A DNA stretch of 64,000 bases from contig JARVKI010000003.1 of NCBI GenBank assembly GCA_036674765.1, forward strand, positions 124,001 to 188,000, written 5' to 3'. Shown here in pieces: positions 35,139 through 46,687 of the stretch. Made by a program: the position numbers and the translations under genes. Position 1 is the first letter of the stretch; each line of letters begins with the position of its first letter. Source of the DNA: Seiridium cupressi (taxonomy: Eukaryota; Ascomycota; Sordariomycetes; Amphisphaeriales; Sporocadaceae). The notes below the pieces were generated by a model. That model saw only the letters and a list, made by a program, of their open reading frames with translations, made no database searches and was not told where the DNA came from.

Positions 35139-36089
35139 ATGCCTTCAACAAGATGTGTTTCGACTGTTGAGCTAGGTTTGATTAACCAGCAATCTCAAGC
35201 GGCATTCTTCAGTCAACTTCCGGCCGAGACGCGACTAGAAGTTTACTGCCTCATATCCTGGCTTCCAATGTGTGTCCTCAATGATTCCTGGGCCAACAAA
35301 GTGCGGTGTCTCGCCACTGCGGAGGAAGAGCAGAACAACACGAGTCAGGGCTCAAGGATCGTCTACAGCGGCCGCCTGTCTTTTCTACTCTCGTGCAGAA
35401 AAGCATACTCCGAGGCCGCTGCGGACACCAGTCCCCGATGGATACAGCTCCGGACTGATCTAGACGCTCAAAGGCTCTTCTGGCGCAACACACCACAGCG
35501 GGCACAGCTTCGAATCGCCGAGATTCACATTGACAGCAGGATCAGTCAGACGGGCTCGCTCCATCTACAACGCCTCGTATGTCAAGGGTCGCTGAAGCGC
35601 ATAGTCTTGTCGATACTACCGACCGGGCCGTGCTGTACTCGCTGCCACCACAAGATCATCCGGGGCATTTTCAGCGTCGTTGTCGACTCGCTCGAGATCA
35701 AGGGGGCTATGCCTCGAGGCCTCCAGAAGCTCGGCGTCGCGCGGGCGGACGGTAGCTTCCTGCTCGATCGTGTTACGCGTAAGGAGATTGGCACAGGGCA
35801 GCAACCCGACCCGCTGTGCACGCCGTACGTATCGTCATTGCGCGGAAATGGGGCAGACGATACGGGTGCTGAGATGGCTTGTGCGCAATGCGGCACCCAG
35901 CAGGATACACACCCGGAGGTTGCTAATGCGCGTTCGCCAAAATCATCATGTGGGACTGCGAGCCTCTCGACGGCAATGTTCTCTACTGCGGATCGAATTT
36001 CCTTGGTCATTCGTAGATCTTCAATAGGTGATTCTTTTCTGTTCGTTGAAAGGGAAACAGAGTCATCAGAGCTCTCCGTAAGTCACTAG
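35139..36089 (+). CDS. Hypothetical protein with F-box-like/DUF7730-type N-terminus
   Basis: An ATG-started frame of 316 residues. Near the start, FFSQLPAETRLEVYCLI resembles the short helical motif that begins many fungal F-box-like and DUF7730 proteins ('LP.E.R..IY'). Later, SGRLSFLLSCRKAYSEAA fits the same family layout (few other landmarks). A Cys-rich segment CCTRCHHKII is also present. The last codons contain a GTAAGT at 36077, so the true gene may splice into a further exon that I could not identify. Function unknown; a role in protein turnover would be a guess. Confidence 0.5.
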   Translation: MPSTRCVSTVELGLINQQSQAAFFSQLPAETRLEVYCLISWLPMCVLNDSWANKVRCLATAEEEQNNTSQGSRIVYSGRLSFLLSCRKAYSEAAADTSPRWIQLRTDLDAQRLFWRNTPQRAQLRIAEIHIDSRISQTGSLHLQRLVCQGSLKRIVLSILPTGPCCTRCHHKIIRGIFSVVVDSLEIKGAMPRGLQKLGVARADGSFLLDRVTRKEIGTGQQPDPLCTPYVSSLRGNGADDTGAEMACAQCGTQQDTHPEVANARSPKSSCGTASLSTAMFSTADRISLVIRRSSIGDSFLFVERETESSELSVSH

Positions 36090-36679
36090 TTGGCCACTCA
36101 AATATATCCATGGTACCAGCTATTGATATCCCCGAATAGAATCATGGACTCAAGCTCCGAAGGTCTACGTCAAATGGCGGGTAGGGAATATTCAAAGCCA
36201 AGATAAAAGATAAGATAGAAGGAAGGAAATAAGAAGAGACATTTTCTCTGTATTGGCAAACTTCAGAAACTTGTGAGCATTAGTCATCGAGGCATAAACA
36301 CAACGAAAAGAAGTGAGAGGTTATATCTGAAAGGTAGCAGGTAGTCAAAAAGAAAGACTCGGGCTCCATTGACGGATGATCGGCCCGTGAGTAAGAGAAA
36401 TGCTTGGGAGATATGATATAACCAAACAGTTGCTCTACAATCATACATGATATCGTACGACTGCACCAAAAAAAAGACGGTTAGACTGGTCCATCTCTGG
36501 GGGGAAAGTCGCAGGTCACACCTTTGGCCCATTCGATGACTCCCGGTACAGTATATCAGCACACCTCCTCATGTGCAAACATCAGGAATACTTCCAAGCC
36601 TTTCATCCCGATCTTCAGACTCCAATGGGGTCATCTGGACCGTCAGATCTCCTTTCTCGTGTTGTCTACCGTCGATGAC
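36090..36679. other. Spacer between two convergent genes
   Basis: About 590 bp with no recognised gene. Confidence 0.4.
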
Positions 36680-37144
36680 CTAGCCTCTGATAGGGCCAAA
36701 CCACTCCCTCAGCGTCGCGAACTTGACCAAGAATGTCCCGAATGGGTAAATTGCCAAATCCCACATTTTAGGATCCCAGCTCGCTGTATCCAGTACTTTG
36801 CCCCAGTCACCGCCGTTCGCCTCGGCCACGGTGCTGAAGAGAGCATACCAATGGGTGAGATCCGCCAGCATCAGAACGCCAATATGCAGTTTCAAGAGCC
36901 GCTTGTTTGGCGGTGACGACTGCAGTATAATCAAGCCGTACGGCATCATGCTTAGAAGATACGTGCAGGAGACGGCAGGGGCCGACATGGTTGGGATATC
37001 GAACGATGTTTTGGGCAGAGGGGAGAGTAAGGGAGTTCGATTGGCGTAGGTCATGAGCATGCCGAATGTGATGAGAACTGGTTCGAGGTAGAGGAAGAAT
37101 ATCCGCGGGATGAGAGGGAGTAGGGAAGCTGTTATCTCTTCCAT
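36680..37144 (-). CDS. Small membrane protein, DUF7704-like
   Basis: An ATG-started single frame of 154 residues. It contains three or four hydrophobic segments: LLPLIPRIFFLYLEPVLITF, a second around YLLSMMPYGLIIL, a third at LKLHIGVLMLADLTHWYALF and possibly one at DLAIYPFGTFLVKF. The opening 'LPLIPRIFFLYLEP' is like that of fungal DUF7704 proteins. It is probably an integral membrane protein of unknown function. The family assignment is from memory of its motif and is moderate. Confidence 0.5.
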   Translation of the reverse strand: MEEITASLLPLIPRIFFLYLEPVLITFGMLMTYANRTPLLSPLPKTSFDIPTMSAPAVSCTYLLSMMPYGLIILQSSPPNKRLLKLHIGVLMLADLTHWYALFSTVAEANGGDWGKVLDTASWDPKMWDLAIYPFGTFLVKFATLREWFGPIRG

Positions 37145-37985
37145 GCTGAACGTGTCTAGTGCGGTCTTCTTGATGATATTTTGTGTTGATGTTTCGGTAT
37201 CATGTATAATATATAATGACTGGGCGCTGGTTCAAGCTAAAAAAGAATTGCGGCCGGGAATGATGTTTTCGAAGATTAAAATGACGATGAGCTGTTTTGC
37301 TATGTGTTACTGTCAAGTTACCTGCGAAAGACACCGAAAGTGATAATGAGAATCTGTACTCCCTAGAAAATTAGTGCTTACCGCGCCTTCACCTGAGCAC
37401 GCGCCGTGAGCGTGATGCTGTGCCCCTCACGCATTGCGAGTGAAAGCGCGGCCTCATGTGACTCAGGCCTGGTCAATTATCCGAGAAATACGGTTGTCCG
37501 AACTTACCCGGCCGTGGCATCTTGTATCGGTCTTTGCACGGATTAAACAGTTTTAGTTTTCGTGTCATCGTTTATGCCTGTATGAGCCTGAATACTGTTG
37601 GGTGTTGTAGTGGAGATGAGCCCTTGCGACTGCGACCGCAGAGTCCGGTCCGCGAGTAGGATCAACACGAGCGTGGCCAAACACGCGACCATCAAATTGC
37701 AGTTTGTAGCATGGCAATGATCTCGACCAAAGTCGCTTCAAATTTATTTGTTTATCTGATTCTGCCACAGTGTAGCTCTACCATGGTGAGTCGAGACATT
37801 TGGCTTCAAGACAACTGGGGGATATGGTATTAGCTGCTAGCCATTTCGTCTCTTTTAACCACTGTCGCAGAGAACGTCTTAATTAGATCTGTCCTCAATG
37901 CCGAGCGTCTTCATAGAGATCCGGGCGGCCATCATGTGGTCACTGGTCTCTAGCAGTTGGGCCCTCACAACTGAGCCTTGCTGAG
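37145..37985. other. Intergenic, no gene recognised
   Basis: About 0.84 kb between the small membrane protein start and the aminopeptidase stop; nothing recognised. Confidence 0.4.
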
Positions 37986-40900
37986 TCAGTACCCATTGTC
38001 CTTCACCCACGAGGCAATATTGTCTCGGTCGCGGCCTACCCACGCGATCTTACTCCTGATCGCGTCTTTGCTCTGAGATAGTGGCTGCAAAAACAGCTTG
38101 GTGTCGACATCCTTGAAGAATGCGTCGACCTTGTCCAGCTGCTCTTGCTTTGCAAAGCTACTCGTACAGATCGTGACCATGCTGCCCAAGATGTTGGCAT
38201 TGCCGCTCAAGCGCTTGGAGATCTCAGGCCACTTCTCCGTCAACCACTTGAACAGAGCCTCAATGCCCTCCGCATGGCTGCGGAGCCCGCTAGCAGGAAG
38301 GTACAAATCTTGGCTCTTGACCTCGTCGGACAAGATGAAGTCGAGGGTACGCTGAATCAGTTCCGGGTCTTTGGCTCGGCCCAAGACTCGCAGCGCTGTG
38401 TTGCGCTCGTCACCGTTGGTCGAGCTTCGGAACAGGCCCAGGATGGCGTCATACTCCTCCTTGCCTCCATACTTCAAGGCCATGCTGAAGACGCTCCCCC
38501 GAATGTTCGGGTGGACAGCTGACTTGTCACCCGCTGCGTACTTGCTGAACATTTCTTTTGCAGCAGCGACAACTTCCTTATCGCCCGCCATACCGGCAGC
38601 ACCAAAGACCATGGCCTTGAACTGTTGCTCGATGTGGCCATCCTTGTCACTGAAGGTCCAGCCAAGCTTGTGAGCCCTCTCGCTTACAAGGTCTTTAACA
38701 AAGGCTTCCAGACCGTCCTTGACCGACTTGTCCTCGAAGACCCAGGCCGATTGCACGGTTGCAACCCGGGCAATGATCTCACTCCAGACCACGAAGGAGT
38801 CCTCAGTGTTGAATCCTTTCAGCAGGTTAAGCACTCCCGAGGTCTTTTGATAGCCCGACACGGCCAAGGCACCTGCATCAGCAATCATACCCGCACGATC
38901 CTCCACGCTCAGGAGGCCTTCTTTGGCCGCCTGGCCCAGTTGCTCGAGACGTTCAGGGGTGTACGAGGTCCGATAGATGCTGGTGTGGTTTGCATTAAGC
39001 TTGAAGAAGTCGGTGTTCTTTAGCTGGAAATTGTCCTCCCTCTTCGAAAGGGTCAATCGTTCATCGACACCATCCTTGGTCCGCAGGCCTAGAAAGACGG
39101 GATACAGAACCTGGTCTTCTTCTGGCTTGACATCCCCGGTTCTCAGGAATCGGTTTTGCTTGACATGAATCGAATTATTGTTGTTCTCAGTAACCTGAAC
39201 GACAGGGTACCCCACGTTCTTGGTCCAGGTAGACATAATGTCCTTAACTGGCTTGCCACTGGCATCCTCAAGAGCCGCCCATAGATCTTCCGTCTGAGTG
39301 TTACCGTAGGCATGCTTCTTGATGTACCGTCTTACACCCTCGAGGAAAACGTCCTCTCCCAGGTAAGTCGAAATCATGCGTAGAACACAGGATCCTTTGG
39401 AATATGAAATGGCATCAAAGATTTGGTCAACTTCGCTTGCGCGCTTGACCGGCACCTCGATGGGATGACTGCTCCGAAGAGAATCGAGACCGAGGGCGCT
39501 TTGGAGATTGTCTGTGACGTAGTTTTCCCAGACCTTCCACTCGGGGTAGAAATGGTTGCAACTCAGCCAACTCATCAAGGTGGCGAAACCTTCGTTGAGC
39601 CAGAGACCCTCCCACCAGTCCATAGTGACCAGGTTGCCAAACCATTGGTGAGCCAACTCGTGCTGCACAACTTCGGCGACCCGTTCCTTGGTAGCGGCAC
39701 CACTCGTCTTCTCGTCGAAGAGAAGATCGACGACACGGTAGGTGATGAGACCCCAGTTCTCCATAGCACCGGCTGCAAAATCAGGGATAGCGACCATGTC
39801 CATCTTTGGCAGTGGAAATTCTGCACCGAAAATCTTCTCGTAGTATTCGAGAGTTCGCGCAGCAAGCTCCAGGGAGAAGCGGCCATGCTCAATGTCTGAG
39901 CTTGGAGGCGCATACACTCGAATTGGTACTCGGAAGTTCGTCGTCTCGATATAGTTCAGGTCCCCAATGATGAAGGCAACTAGATAAGTAGACATGAGAG
40001 GAGTAGGATTGAACCTGACAGCCTTCTTGGTTGTGCCATTGATCTCCGAAGTGACCTCGGATTCGGACGCGACATCCATGTTGCTCAAACATGTCAGGTG
40101 CTTGTCTGCAACGAGGGTCACGGTGAACTTGGCCTTGTGGAGAGGCTCATCGAAGCAAGGAAATGCCCTTCGGCAGTCGTTGGCCTCCATCTGGGTGGTC
40201 GCCAAGATACCCTCGGTCCCGTCTGGCTTCTTGTATGTCGAACGGTAGAAGCCGGCCATCTGATCGTTCAGTTGTCCGGTGAACTTGACCTCTAGAGTGG
40301 CCTTGCCGCCAGCCGGCACCGCATCCTTGAGTTCGATGTTGGAGACCTGCTTCGACTCGTCGTATGTGATGGCTGACGAGGAGCTAGACATTCCCATCAA
40401 CACAAAGCAAGACACAAACGGACTGGAGACGGCACAACTTACGTGACGATCTTGTCCCCATCTTTGATGTGTGCACTGTGGATGTCGATCTCGAGCGAGT
40501 GTAGTGCAATCGACTTGGTTTCCTCCTTCACATCAAACTCGATGAGGACGGTTCCCTTGAAGGAGAACTTCTCGAAGTCTGGTTCCAAGGTAACGTCATA
40601 GTGCCTCGGGAGCACGTTGGTCGGCAGCAGCTCGCGGCCCTGGGTAGGATCCGGGTTCGCGCCGCCCGTGTGCTCGATGTCGCCGCCCGCAAGTCTACAC
40701 ATATTGGTTTGCCGCCGGTAGGAACAGTGTCTGACAGGAGAGGTTCGGAGAAATTTGGTTTGCAGGCGATCTGTGCGGTACAGTAACGGTCGTTGTAAAG
40801 CAGCTGAAGGATGCGCCGCAGTCGCACTGAGGGGGCGTGGAGTCGGGCTACATAAGCTCTCCAGTTAGTCCCTTTGCCTGCCAATGCGGGAAGGCCCAGG

Positions 40901-41074
40901 TTGAGAGGGAGCTTACGAGAGCACAGCTGAGGAGGAATTGGTCTGGAAATTCCTGAGCAGCCTTGTGGCACCTAGCAGTGCTGTGGACGGGAATCTCTTT
41001 GTATATTGCAGAGAGGAGGCTGGCAGGGAGACTCTGGAAATAGACTCCAGGCGGCTGAGTTGACGGAGCGTCAT
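37986..41074 (-). CDS. APE2: M1 aminopeptidase Ape2/Aap1 with mitochondrial-type leader
   Basis: Four-part model on the - strand: exons 41074-40917, 40847-40443 and 40383-37986 (introns of 69 and 59 nt) give 986 residues. This zinc aminopeptidase removes N-terminal residues from peptides. Exon 1 plus early exon 2 encode a presequence-like N-terminus (MTLRQLSRLESISRVSLPAS), rich in Arg/Ser/Leu and nearly free of acidic residues. Met102 (codon at 40702-40700) starts MCRLAGGDIEHTGG, a plausible cytosolic start giving 885 residues. The catalytic domain shows GAMEN at 393-397 and HELAHQWFG with Zn ligands His429, His433 and Glu452 (HExxH-x18-E). The C-terminal ERAP1-like helical domain is complete to the stop. 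Length fits yeast Ape2/Aap1. Residue-level function is secure; dual localisation is inferred. Confidence 0.95.
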
Positions 41075-42080
41075 GGGACAGGCAAGGAAGGTGCAGCACT
41101 ATACATATAATAATACAGAGGGGTCGAAAGAAGGAAGGAGGGGCTAGCGAAGGGAGTCCCGGTCCATGCAAAATCTCTTACAACTGCATACAAGTCCTAC
41201 TTGGTACTGCCTGTCTCAATGTTCGAGCCAGAGGTCAAACCAAAGCCCAACAGAGAAAAAAATTGTCTCCATCCCTATTCCGGGCACGGGACCCATGCAC
41301 CCACCCCCCTGCCCCATACCTGGCTGCCGAGCCGCGCGACAATGGCACCAAGAACTCGGGCCAGGCGGTGTAGCTAATGCTAATTCGGCAGCCCTAGGCC
41401 CACTGTGACCTGATCCAAAGTACATCTCATCGCGGGGTCCGCCAATGCTGTGCAGCCGAAACAGGGAACGTTTACCCCTCCTTCCTTCTTGAGCAGGCGG
41501 CGCGTCTGCCCAGCTAATGTACATAATGTACTTACAGCAAGGAAGTGAGGAACAGCACCAAGAAGCTAGGCGCCCCAGAATCGTTTTGCCTATGCAGAAT
41601 CCATTAAATTGTCAAATATTTTTAAGCTTCTTTTACGATCCTACCCTAAGCATACTGGGGCCTCGTGAGCATCACTAGTGCTCCAACCCTGACTGGCTAC
41701 TACCTCGTATGTCGCCCAGGGAACCGACCTGTTGGCCGTAAGAGGCATTCTCATAATGACTCAAGCGAAACACTAGCACTGGGGCAGTATGGGACCGTCA
41801 TGTCCTTGCAACTTCGGCATGCTACATGTAGTGTAGAGATCGTTGCCTGTGCTAGATATGTACGGCCGATATAAGCTACAGTGCAGTCATATAAAATTGC
41901 GATGTGTTCATGAACCTAGCTCGTCATCCGCCGAAGCTAAACCCTGCTTAAAGGTCCTGGGAATCTTCGACTCTCCCTCCGACCATGGCAACCTGACCCG
42001 CGACACATTAGGAAAGAGATGGATTGTGGCAGTGACCTTTGACCCGCCGAGATACAGATGATCCTCATTAACTATTAGAC
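41075..42080. other. Intergenic: aminopeptidase upstream region
   Basis: About 1 kb. It contains the APE2 promoter side and the 3' side of the Laa2-like gene. No gene recognised. Confidence 0.4.
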
Positions 42081-43747
42081 CTACTTCCTTGTTTTCCGAG
42101 CATGTTTGACTAGGTTCTCTATGACACCCTCGAACGCTTCTCTGTCCCCAATCTTTTCGTCCGTTCTCTTCTTCCAGTATTCTAGCAGATCCTTAGCCAG
42201 CCCCTCCATTTCCTCGAGCCTTTTTACATGGCCCTTGAGTTCCTCGTCCGTCATTCCACCAAGAGCCTCATCCGTTGTGGTGCAAAGCTGCTTCGCCGTT
42301 ACAAGGTCAAGAGCTGGCTCGGGCGCTGGACCCTTCCGCCGTTTCGAGGAAGATCGAGCTTTCTCCTTGCCTTGCGAGTCTAATGAGACCGTCGAGTCAT
42401 TTGCACCTGTTTTCCGCAACTGGGAAACGGAGCGGGAGTCGGTGGAGTTTCGGAAGGAGCCATTGGAGTTGACCCGGTGGAGAGAAGGGAGTATTAGTTT
42501 CTTCTGCTTAGAAGCTGGTAAGATTTCGTCGAGATCCACTGGTACACCTAAAGACACCAAGAACAGTCGTCGTATACGTGACCGAATCCAATCTGGAGGC
42601 TGTAGAGGCGGTGGTGCTGCGAGCTGTGACCATAAGGAGGCACTTCGTGGGTTAAAGAATATAGGGTTTTCCTTGGGGGGTGAGGGTAAAATCGGTAGGT
42701 CCGCAAGATCAGGGGGAAACAGCGCATCCAGGTACGGCTCCGTAGCCGCTATTATGTCTTCCGAGTCGAGACCATCCAGGTCCAATATAGGCTATAGAAC
42801 TTCTTGTCAGCTTGGGTAGACTGTCGTGTTGAGTGCTCGACATACAAATGAGGGTGTAGAGACCTGAGGCGGAGCAGCCACCGGCACGGGTGCTGGCGCG
42901 TCCGCCTCGGCCTCCTGAAATCCGTCGTCAAAATCACCAAAATCTGCATCTTCATCGCCTTCCTCAAACTCGTCGAAATCGTCACCAAAACCGTCATCTT
43001 GATCATCGCCATCGCTCCCGAGCTCATCCATGCCTCCTACTGACTTTGCGGCTGATGACTTCCTCCGGTGTTTCCTTGGTGACTTGAGAGCAGGAGACAG
43101 AGGTGCTGCATCTACGGACAGGGTCAATCGATGAGAGAGGCTCAGGAGGACTTGGCTGCCGTACCGGGTGATTGTCCAGTGATTTCTAACGAGGCGGGCA
43201 TTGTGTTGACCTCGCCGGTTCCGTCTGCTTTTCTCACATAGTCCGGAGCAGCGTCCGCTTTGTGGGTGTCTTCATGGTAATGATGCGTCTTTGAACCAAC
43301 CACATCGGCAGACTCGTCGACTACTGTCTTTGGGATGGGCTGTCCTCCAGGCGTATCTGGTTCTCCTGACGCCACCGAGTCTGTATCTATCTTCAATTCC
43401 GGAATTATCGCAATCTCATCTGGGGCAGCGTCGCCAGTCCGCTTCTGGTAGGCCTCTGTTCCAGGCACCTCGCCGTATGACGGTTCGTCGTCCACCTTTT
43501 CCACTCTTGTCTTGGGTACGGGCGAGACTGGTGTGGCGGTTTCGCCAGGGACTGATTGGGCATCAGAGAAGTGGTCATCGGAATCGGATGCTGTGCAAGA
43601 GGCTTCGAATTAGACAAGAATGTTCCAATGGATGCGAGGCTGCGTTGGCCTGAGCCAGGACATACTCAATTCATGAGCACCAGGATCTTGGATGCCTCGG
43701 CGCTCAGGAGTCTCGAGGCTCACCGATCTCCGTCTATCCTCGGCCAT
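42081..43747 (-). CDS. LAA2: Laa2-like AP-1 accessory protein (DUF5102)
   Basis: Four exons (43747-43666, 43590-43165, 43111-42846, 42791-42081) give 494 residues with matched phases. The N-terminal part has an acidic Ser/Asp segment followed by VEKVDDEPSYGEVPGTEAY. Exon 3 contains a repeated acidic aromatic element, DDFDEFEEGDEDADFGDFDD, of the FGxF/DFGDF kind that binds clathrin-adaptor gamma-ear domains. Exon 4 (PILDLDGLDSEDIIAATEPY, then SLWSQLAAPPPLQPPDWIRS, IRRLFLVSLGVPVDLDEILP) matches the conserved domain of fungal DUF5102 proteins, whose yeast member Laa2 helps recruit the AP-1 complex with Laa1 at the trans-Golgi. The C-terminus is a charged helix. The Laa2 symbol is by family resemblance and could be replaced. 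Confidence 0.72.
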
Positions 43748-44463
43748 GATGTGGATTACAAGCAGGTGATGCGATTCGGATGTTGGTTAGAGTTCTAGCT
43801 ATGCAAGTCGCTGGGGAGAAACGGGGTGGGATCGGTTTGCTAGGTGGTCTTTAAGCTACTGAATGGAAGCTCAAGTGCTCCGCTTTGTGGAACTGATGTT
43901 GCCTTGTCAGGATCTTCAGGATAGCCGGTAAGATATAGATATAGATAGGGCCCAGGAAAGAGATACTGTGAGATTGACGAGTTCTGGGGTCGAAGAAATT
44001 GCCCTTTGTCGCCGTTTAATGTTCGTGGTCTAGGGTAGTAGTCGAAGTTGCGTGTGAATCGGGAATCTAGACCATGATCACGCAGCCAAGGGTTAAGTAA
44101 GGACGACACCCCATATTGTAGGGATCTAGGCCTTATTCGGCATCGCGCGGCACCCAGCTGTGGCAGCCTTGCGAGAAGTGGGGCCAAGCAGCTACACAAG
44201 GCTGGTGGTGCTGGTCCCGCCTAAGCGCGTCTGACTTAGAGCTAGCTGTGCTTGCCCCGGGCGTGCTTTTTCTTTGGGAGCTCATCGACAAAAAGTACCA
44301 ACCCAGACCATCACCAATGCTATGAGCCACCCGCCATCCCTGGTTCCCATCTGAAGCTAGCGACGTAAGGATGAAAGGGCAGTGAGACTTGACCAACAAC
44401 CAACTTGTTTTCACGCCACTTGAGATCAATCTGCATTCCCGAGCTGCAAGCCTACAGTACAAC
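43748..44463. promoter_or_regulatory. Divergent promoter region, LAA2-like and NSP1
   Basis: About 716 bp separate the ATG of the Laa2-like gene (-) from that of NSP1 (+), so it must hold both promoters. No further gene or sharp motif seen. Confidence 0.5.
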
Positions 44464-46687
44464 ATGTCTTTCACTTTCGGCACTCCAGCCAGCTCCGCTG
44501 GACAGACCAACAACAATGCCACCACATCGACGGCGCCAGCGAGCGGTTCTCTGTTTGGGTCGTCGTCAACACCCGCTGCTCCTACCACCAGTCTGTTCGG
44601 ACAGGCGACAGGTACACCAACCTTCTCCTTCGGCAATACCAGTGGCAGCACGACGCCTGCGTCTGGAGGAGGTTTGTTCGGCAATCCAGCTTCTAAGCCT
44701 GCAGAACAGAAACCCTTGTTCGGCGCAGCATCGACCACACCAGCGCCGGCCTCGAGCACACCCACCACATCAGCAGGAGGTACTGGATTGTTTGGAGGCG
44801 GCAGTGGCTCGCAGCCTGCCTCGAGTGGTGGCCTGTTTGGAGGTGGAAGCACACAACCAGCTGCTGCTGGCCTCTTCGGCAACAGCAAACCGGCATCCTC
44901 AGGTGTCCTGGTAGGAAATACCGAATCAACTCCAGCGTCCAGTGCTACAAACAACACATCTACGACTACGAGCGCTTTTCCCTCGGCAGGGTTGTTTGGC
45001 AACAAGGCCCCAGAGGCTGGCACGCCAACCTCGCAACCAAGCAGTCTCTTCGGCGCAGCTCCCAAAAGTGGAACTTCTTCTTCGCTGTTTGGCGCCGCTA
45101 ACAACGCGACTGCGCCTGCTGGAGCGGCAGGAAGCAATTCGTCAGGATCCCTCTTCGGCACCCCGAATACAGCTACGACCTCTAGCGGACCGGCTCCGGC
45201 CACCACCACTACCAGTGCCTCTTCCGCGCCCTTGTTTGGCTCAGCTAATACGGCGGGATCTGCTCCAACCGCAACTCCTGCTAAGCCCTTGTTTGGTATG
45301 AACTCTACCACCCCGGCTGGGCTTCCTCCTATGGGAGCTCAGAAAAAGGACGAACCAAAGGCGGCAGGCGGTGGCTTGTTCGGCAATATGAACTCAACAG
45401 CACCGAAAACCGGATCGAGCTTGTTCAACAATGCCGGAAGTTCATCTACGTCGAACACCACCCCTACCACAGCCGCTCCGGACGTACTGTCGGAAACTAC
45501 AAAATCTGCTACGACACAGTCTGCCACGCCATCAGCACCAGCGGCAAACTCCTTGTTTGGCAAAGGAGCAGAGTCTGCCACGGCCCAGCCCGCAGCAACC
45601 ACTGCCGGAGGAACTCCAAGCCTCTTTGCAAACGCAAGCGATGGTATTTCCTCAACTCCTGCAAGTACTGGTGCTTCCACCGGCGGGCTCTTCTCAAATA
45701 AACCCGCCACCACGACCACGGCCGAGGCACCAAAACCAGCAAGCAGCCTTTTCGGTGCTCAACCACCATCCAGTGCTTCAACGCCTACTACAACTTCTGC
45801 ACCCGAGAAACCGTCCTTGTTCAGCAGCGCCACGCCTGCGGCAAACACCACAAATGACGCAGCGGCGCCGACAACCGGCTCTCTTCTAGGAGGTGCTAAG
45901 CCTACGAGCACTCTTGGCACAAGCAGCGCAGCCACTAACTTGGCCGCCTCCACTACCGGCCCTACTTCGCAACTTGCTCGCCTGAAGAACAAGACAATGG
46001 ACGAGATCATCACCCGCTGGGCTACCGATCTTTCCAAATATCAAAAAGAGTTCAAGGAACAGGCCGCTCAAGTCGCAGCTTGGGATCGCTTGCTTGTGGA
46101 GAATGGAGCCAAGATCCAGGAGCTGTATCTGAACACGTTCGAGGCCGAAAAGGCCAGCCGCGACGTGGAGAGAGTCCTGTCTAATCTCGAGGGCTCTCAA
46201 GGCGAGCTTGAGGGGTGGCTGGATAAGTACGAGGCAGAGGTCGACCAGATGTTCTCTCGTGACATAGGACGCACGGATACATTGACTGGCCCCGACCAGG
46301 AACGTGAGAAGACCTATAAATTGGCCGAGAAGCTCACAGATCGCCTTGATGAGATGGGCAGGGATCTTTCGAAGATGATTAAGGAGATCAACGACATCTC
46401 TGGTACACTTAGCAAGGGCAACAAGCCTGATGACCCGGTAGGTGTTTACCCGATGTTTTTCTAGTATTATAAGATTACTAACATGTGCCGTCTAGTTGAG
46501 TCAGATCGTCCGTGTCCTCAACAACCACCTCACGCAGCTTCAATGGATCGATACAAATGCTGCTGCTTTGCAAGCCAAGGTCAACGCAGCCCAAAAGGCA
46601 GGCGCAACTGTTGGCAATCATTATGGTGGCGTGGAGCAGGACGCCGCCGAGAGTTTCTATCGGTCGTACTTGGGTGGTCGGAGATGA
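44464..46687 (+). CDS. NSP1: FG nucleoporin Nsp1
   Basis: Exons 44464-46437 and 46496-46687 give 721 residues. Nsp1 is a central-channel nucleoporin that forms coiled-coil complexes with Nup49/Nup57 and, on the cytoplasmic side, Nup82. Residues 1 to about 500 are a Ser/Thr/Ala/Pro-rich, nearly charge-free stretch with many phenylalanine-glycine repeats, mostly SLFG or GLFG, starting MSFTFGTPAS. From about 504 the Nsp1-C coiled-coil begins (LARLKNKTMDEIITRWATDL) and runs to the end, containing ELYLNTFEAEKASRDVERVL and, across the intron, QIVRVLNNHLTQLQWIDTNA. The intron has a TTACTAAC branch point. The final residues are YRSYLGGRR. Long frames antisense to the FG part are composition artefacts. 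Confidence 0.95.

Noticed and set aside
42106..42819. 237-codon open frame antisense to the Laa2-like gene
   Set aside because: The opposite strand has a four-exon gene with conserved motifs and matching phases; this is its shadow.
44133..45311. 392-codon open frame antisense to NSP1
   Set aside because: It arises from the repetitive FG-coding DNA; the translation is a low-complexity Val/Ala/Pro string.
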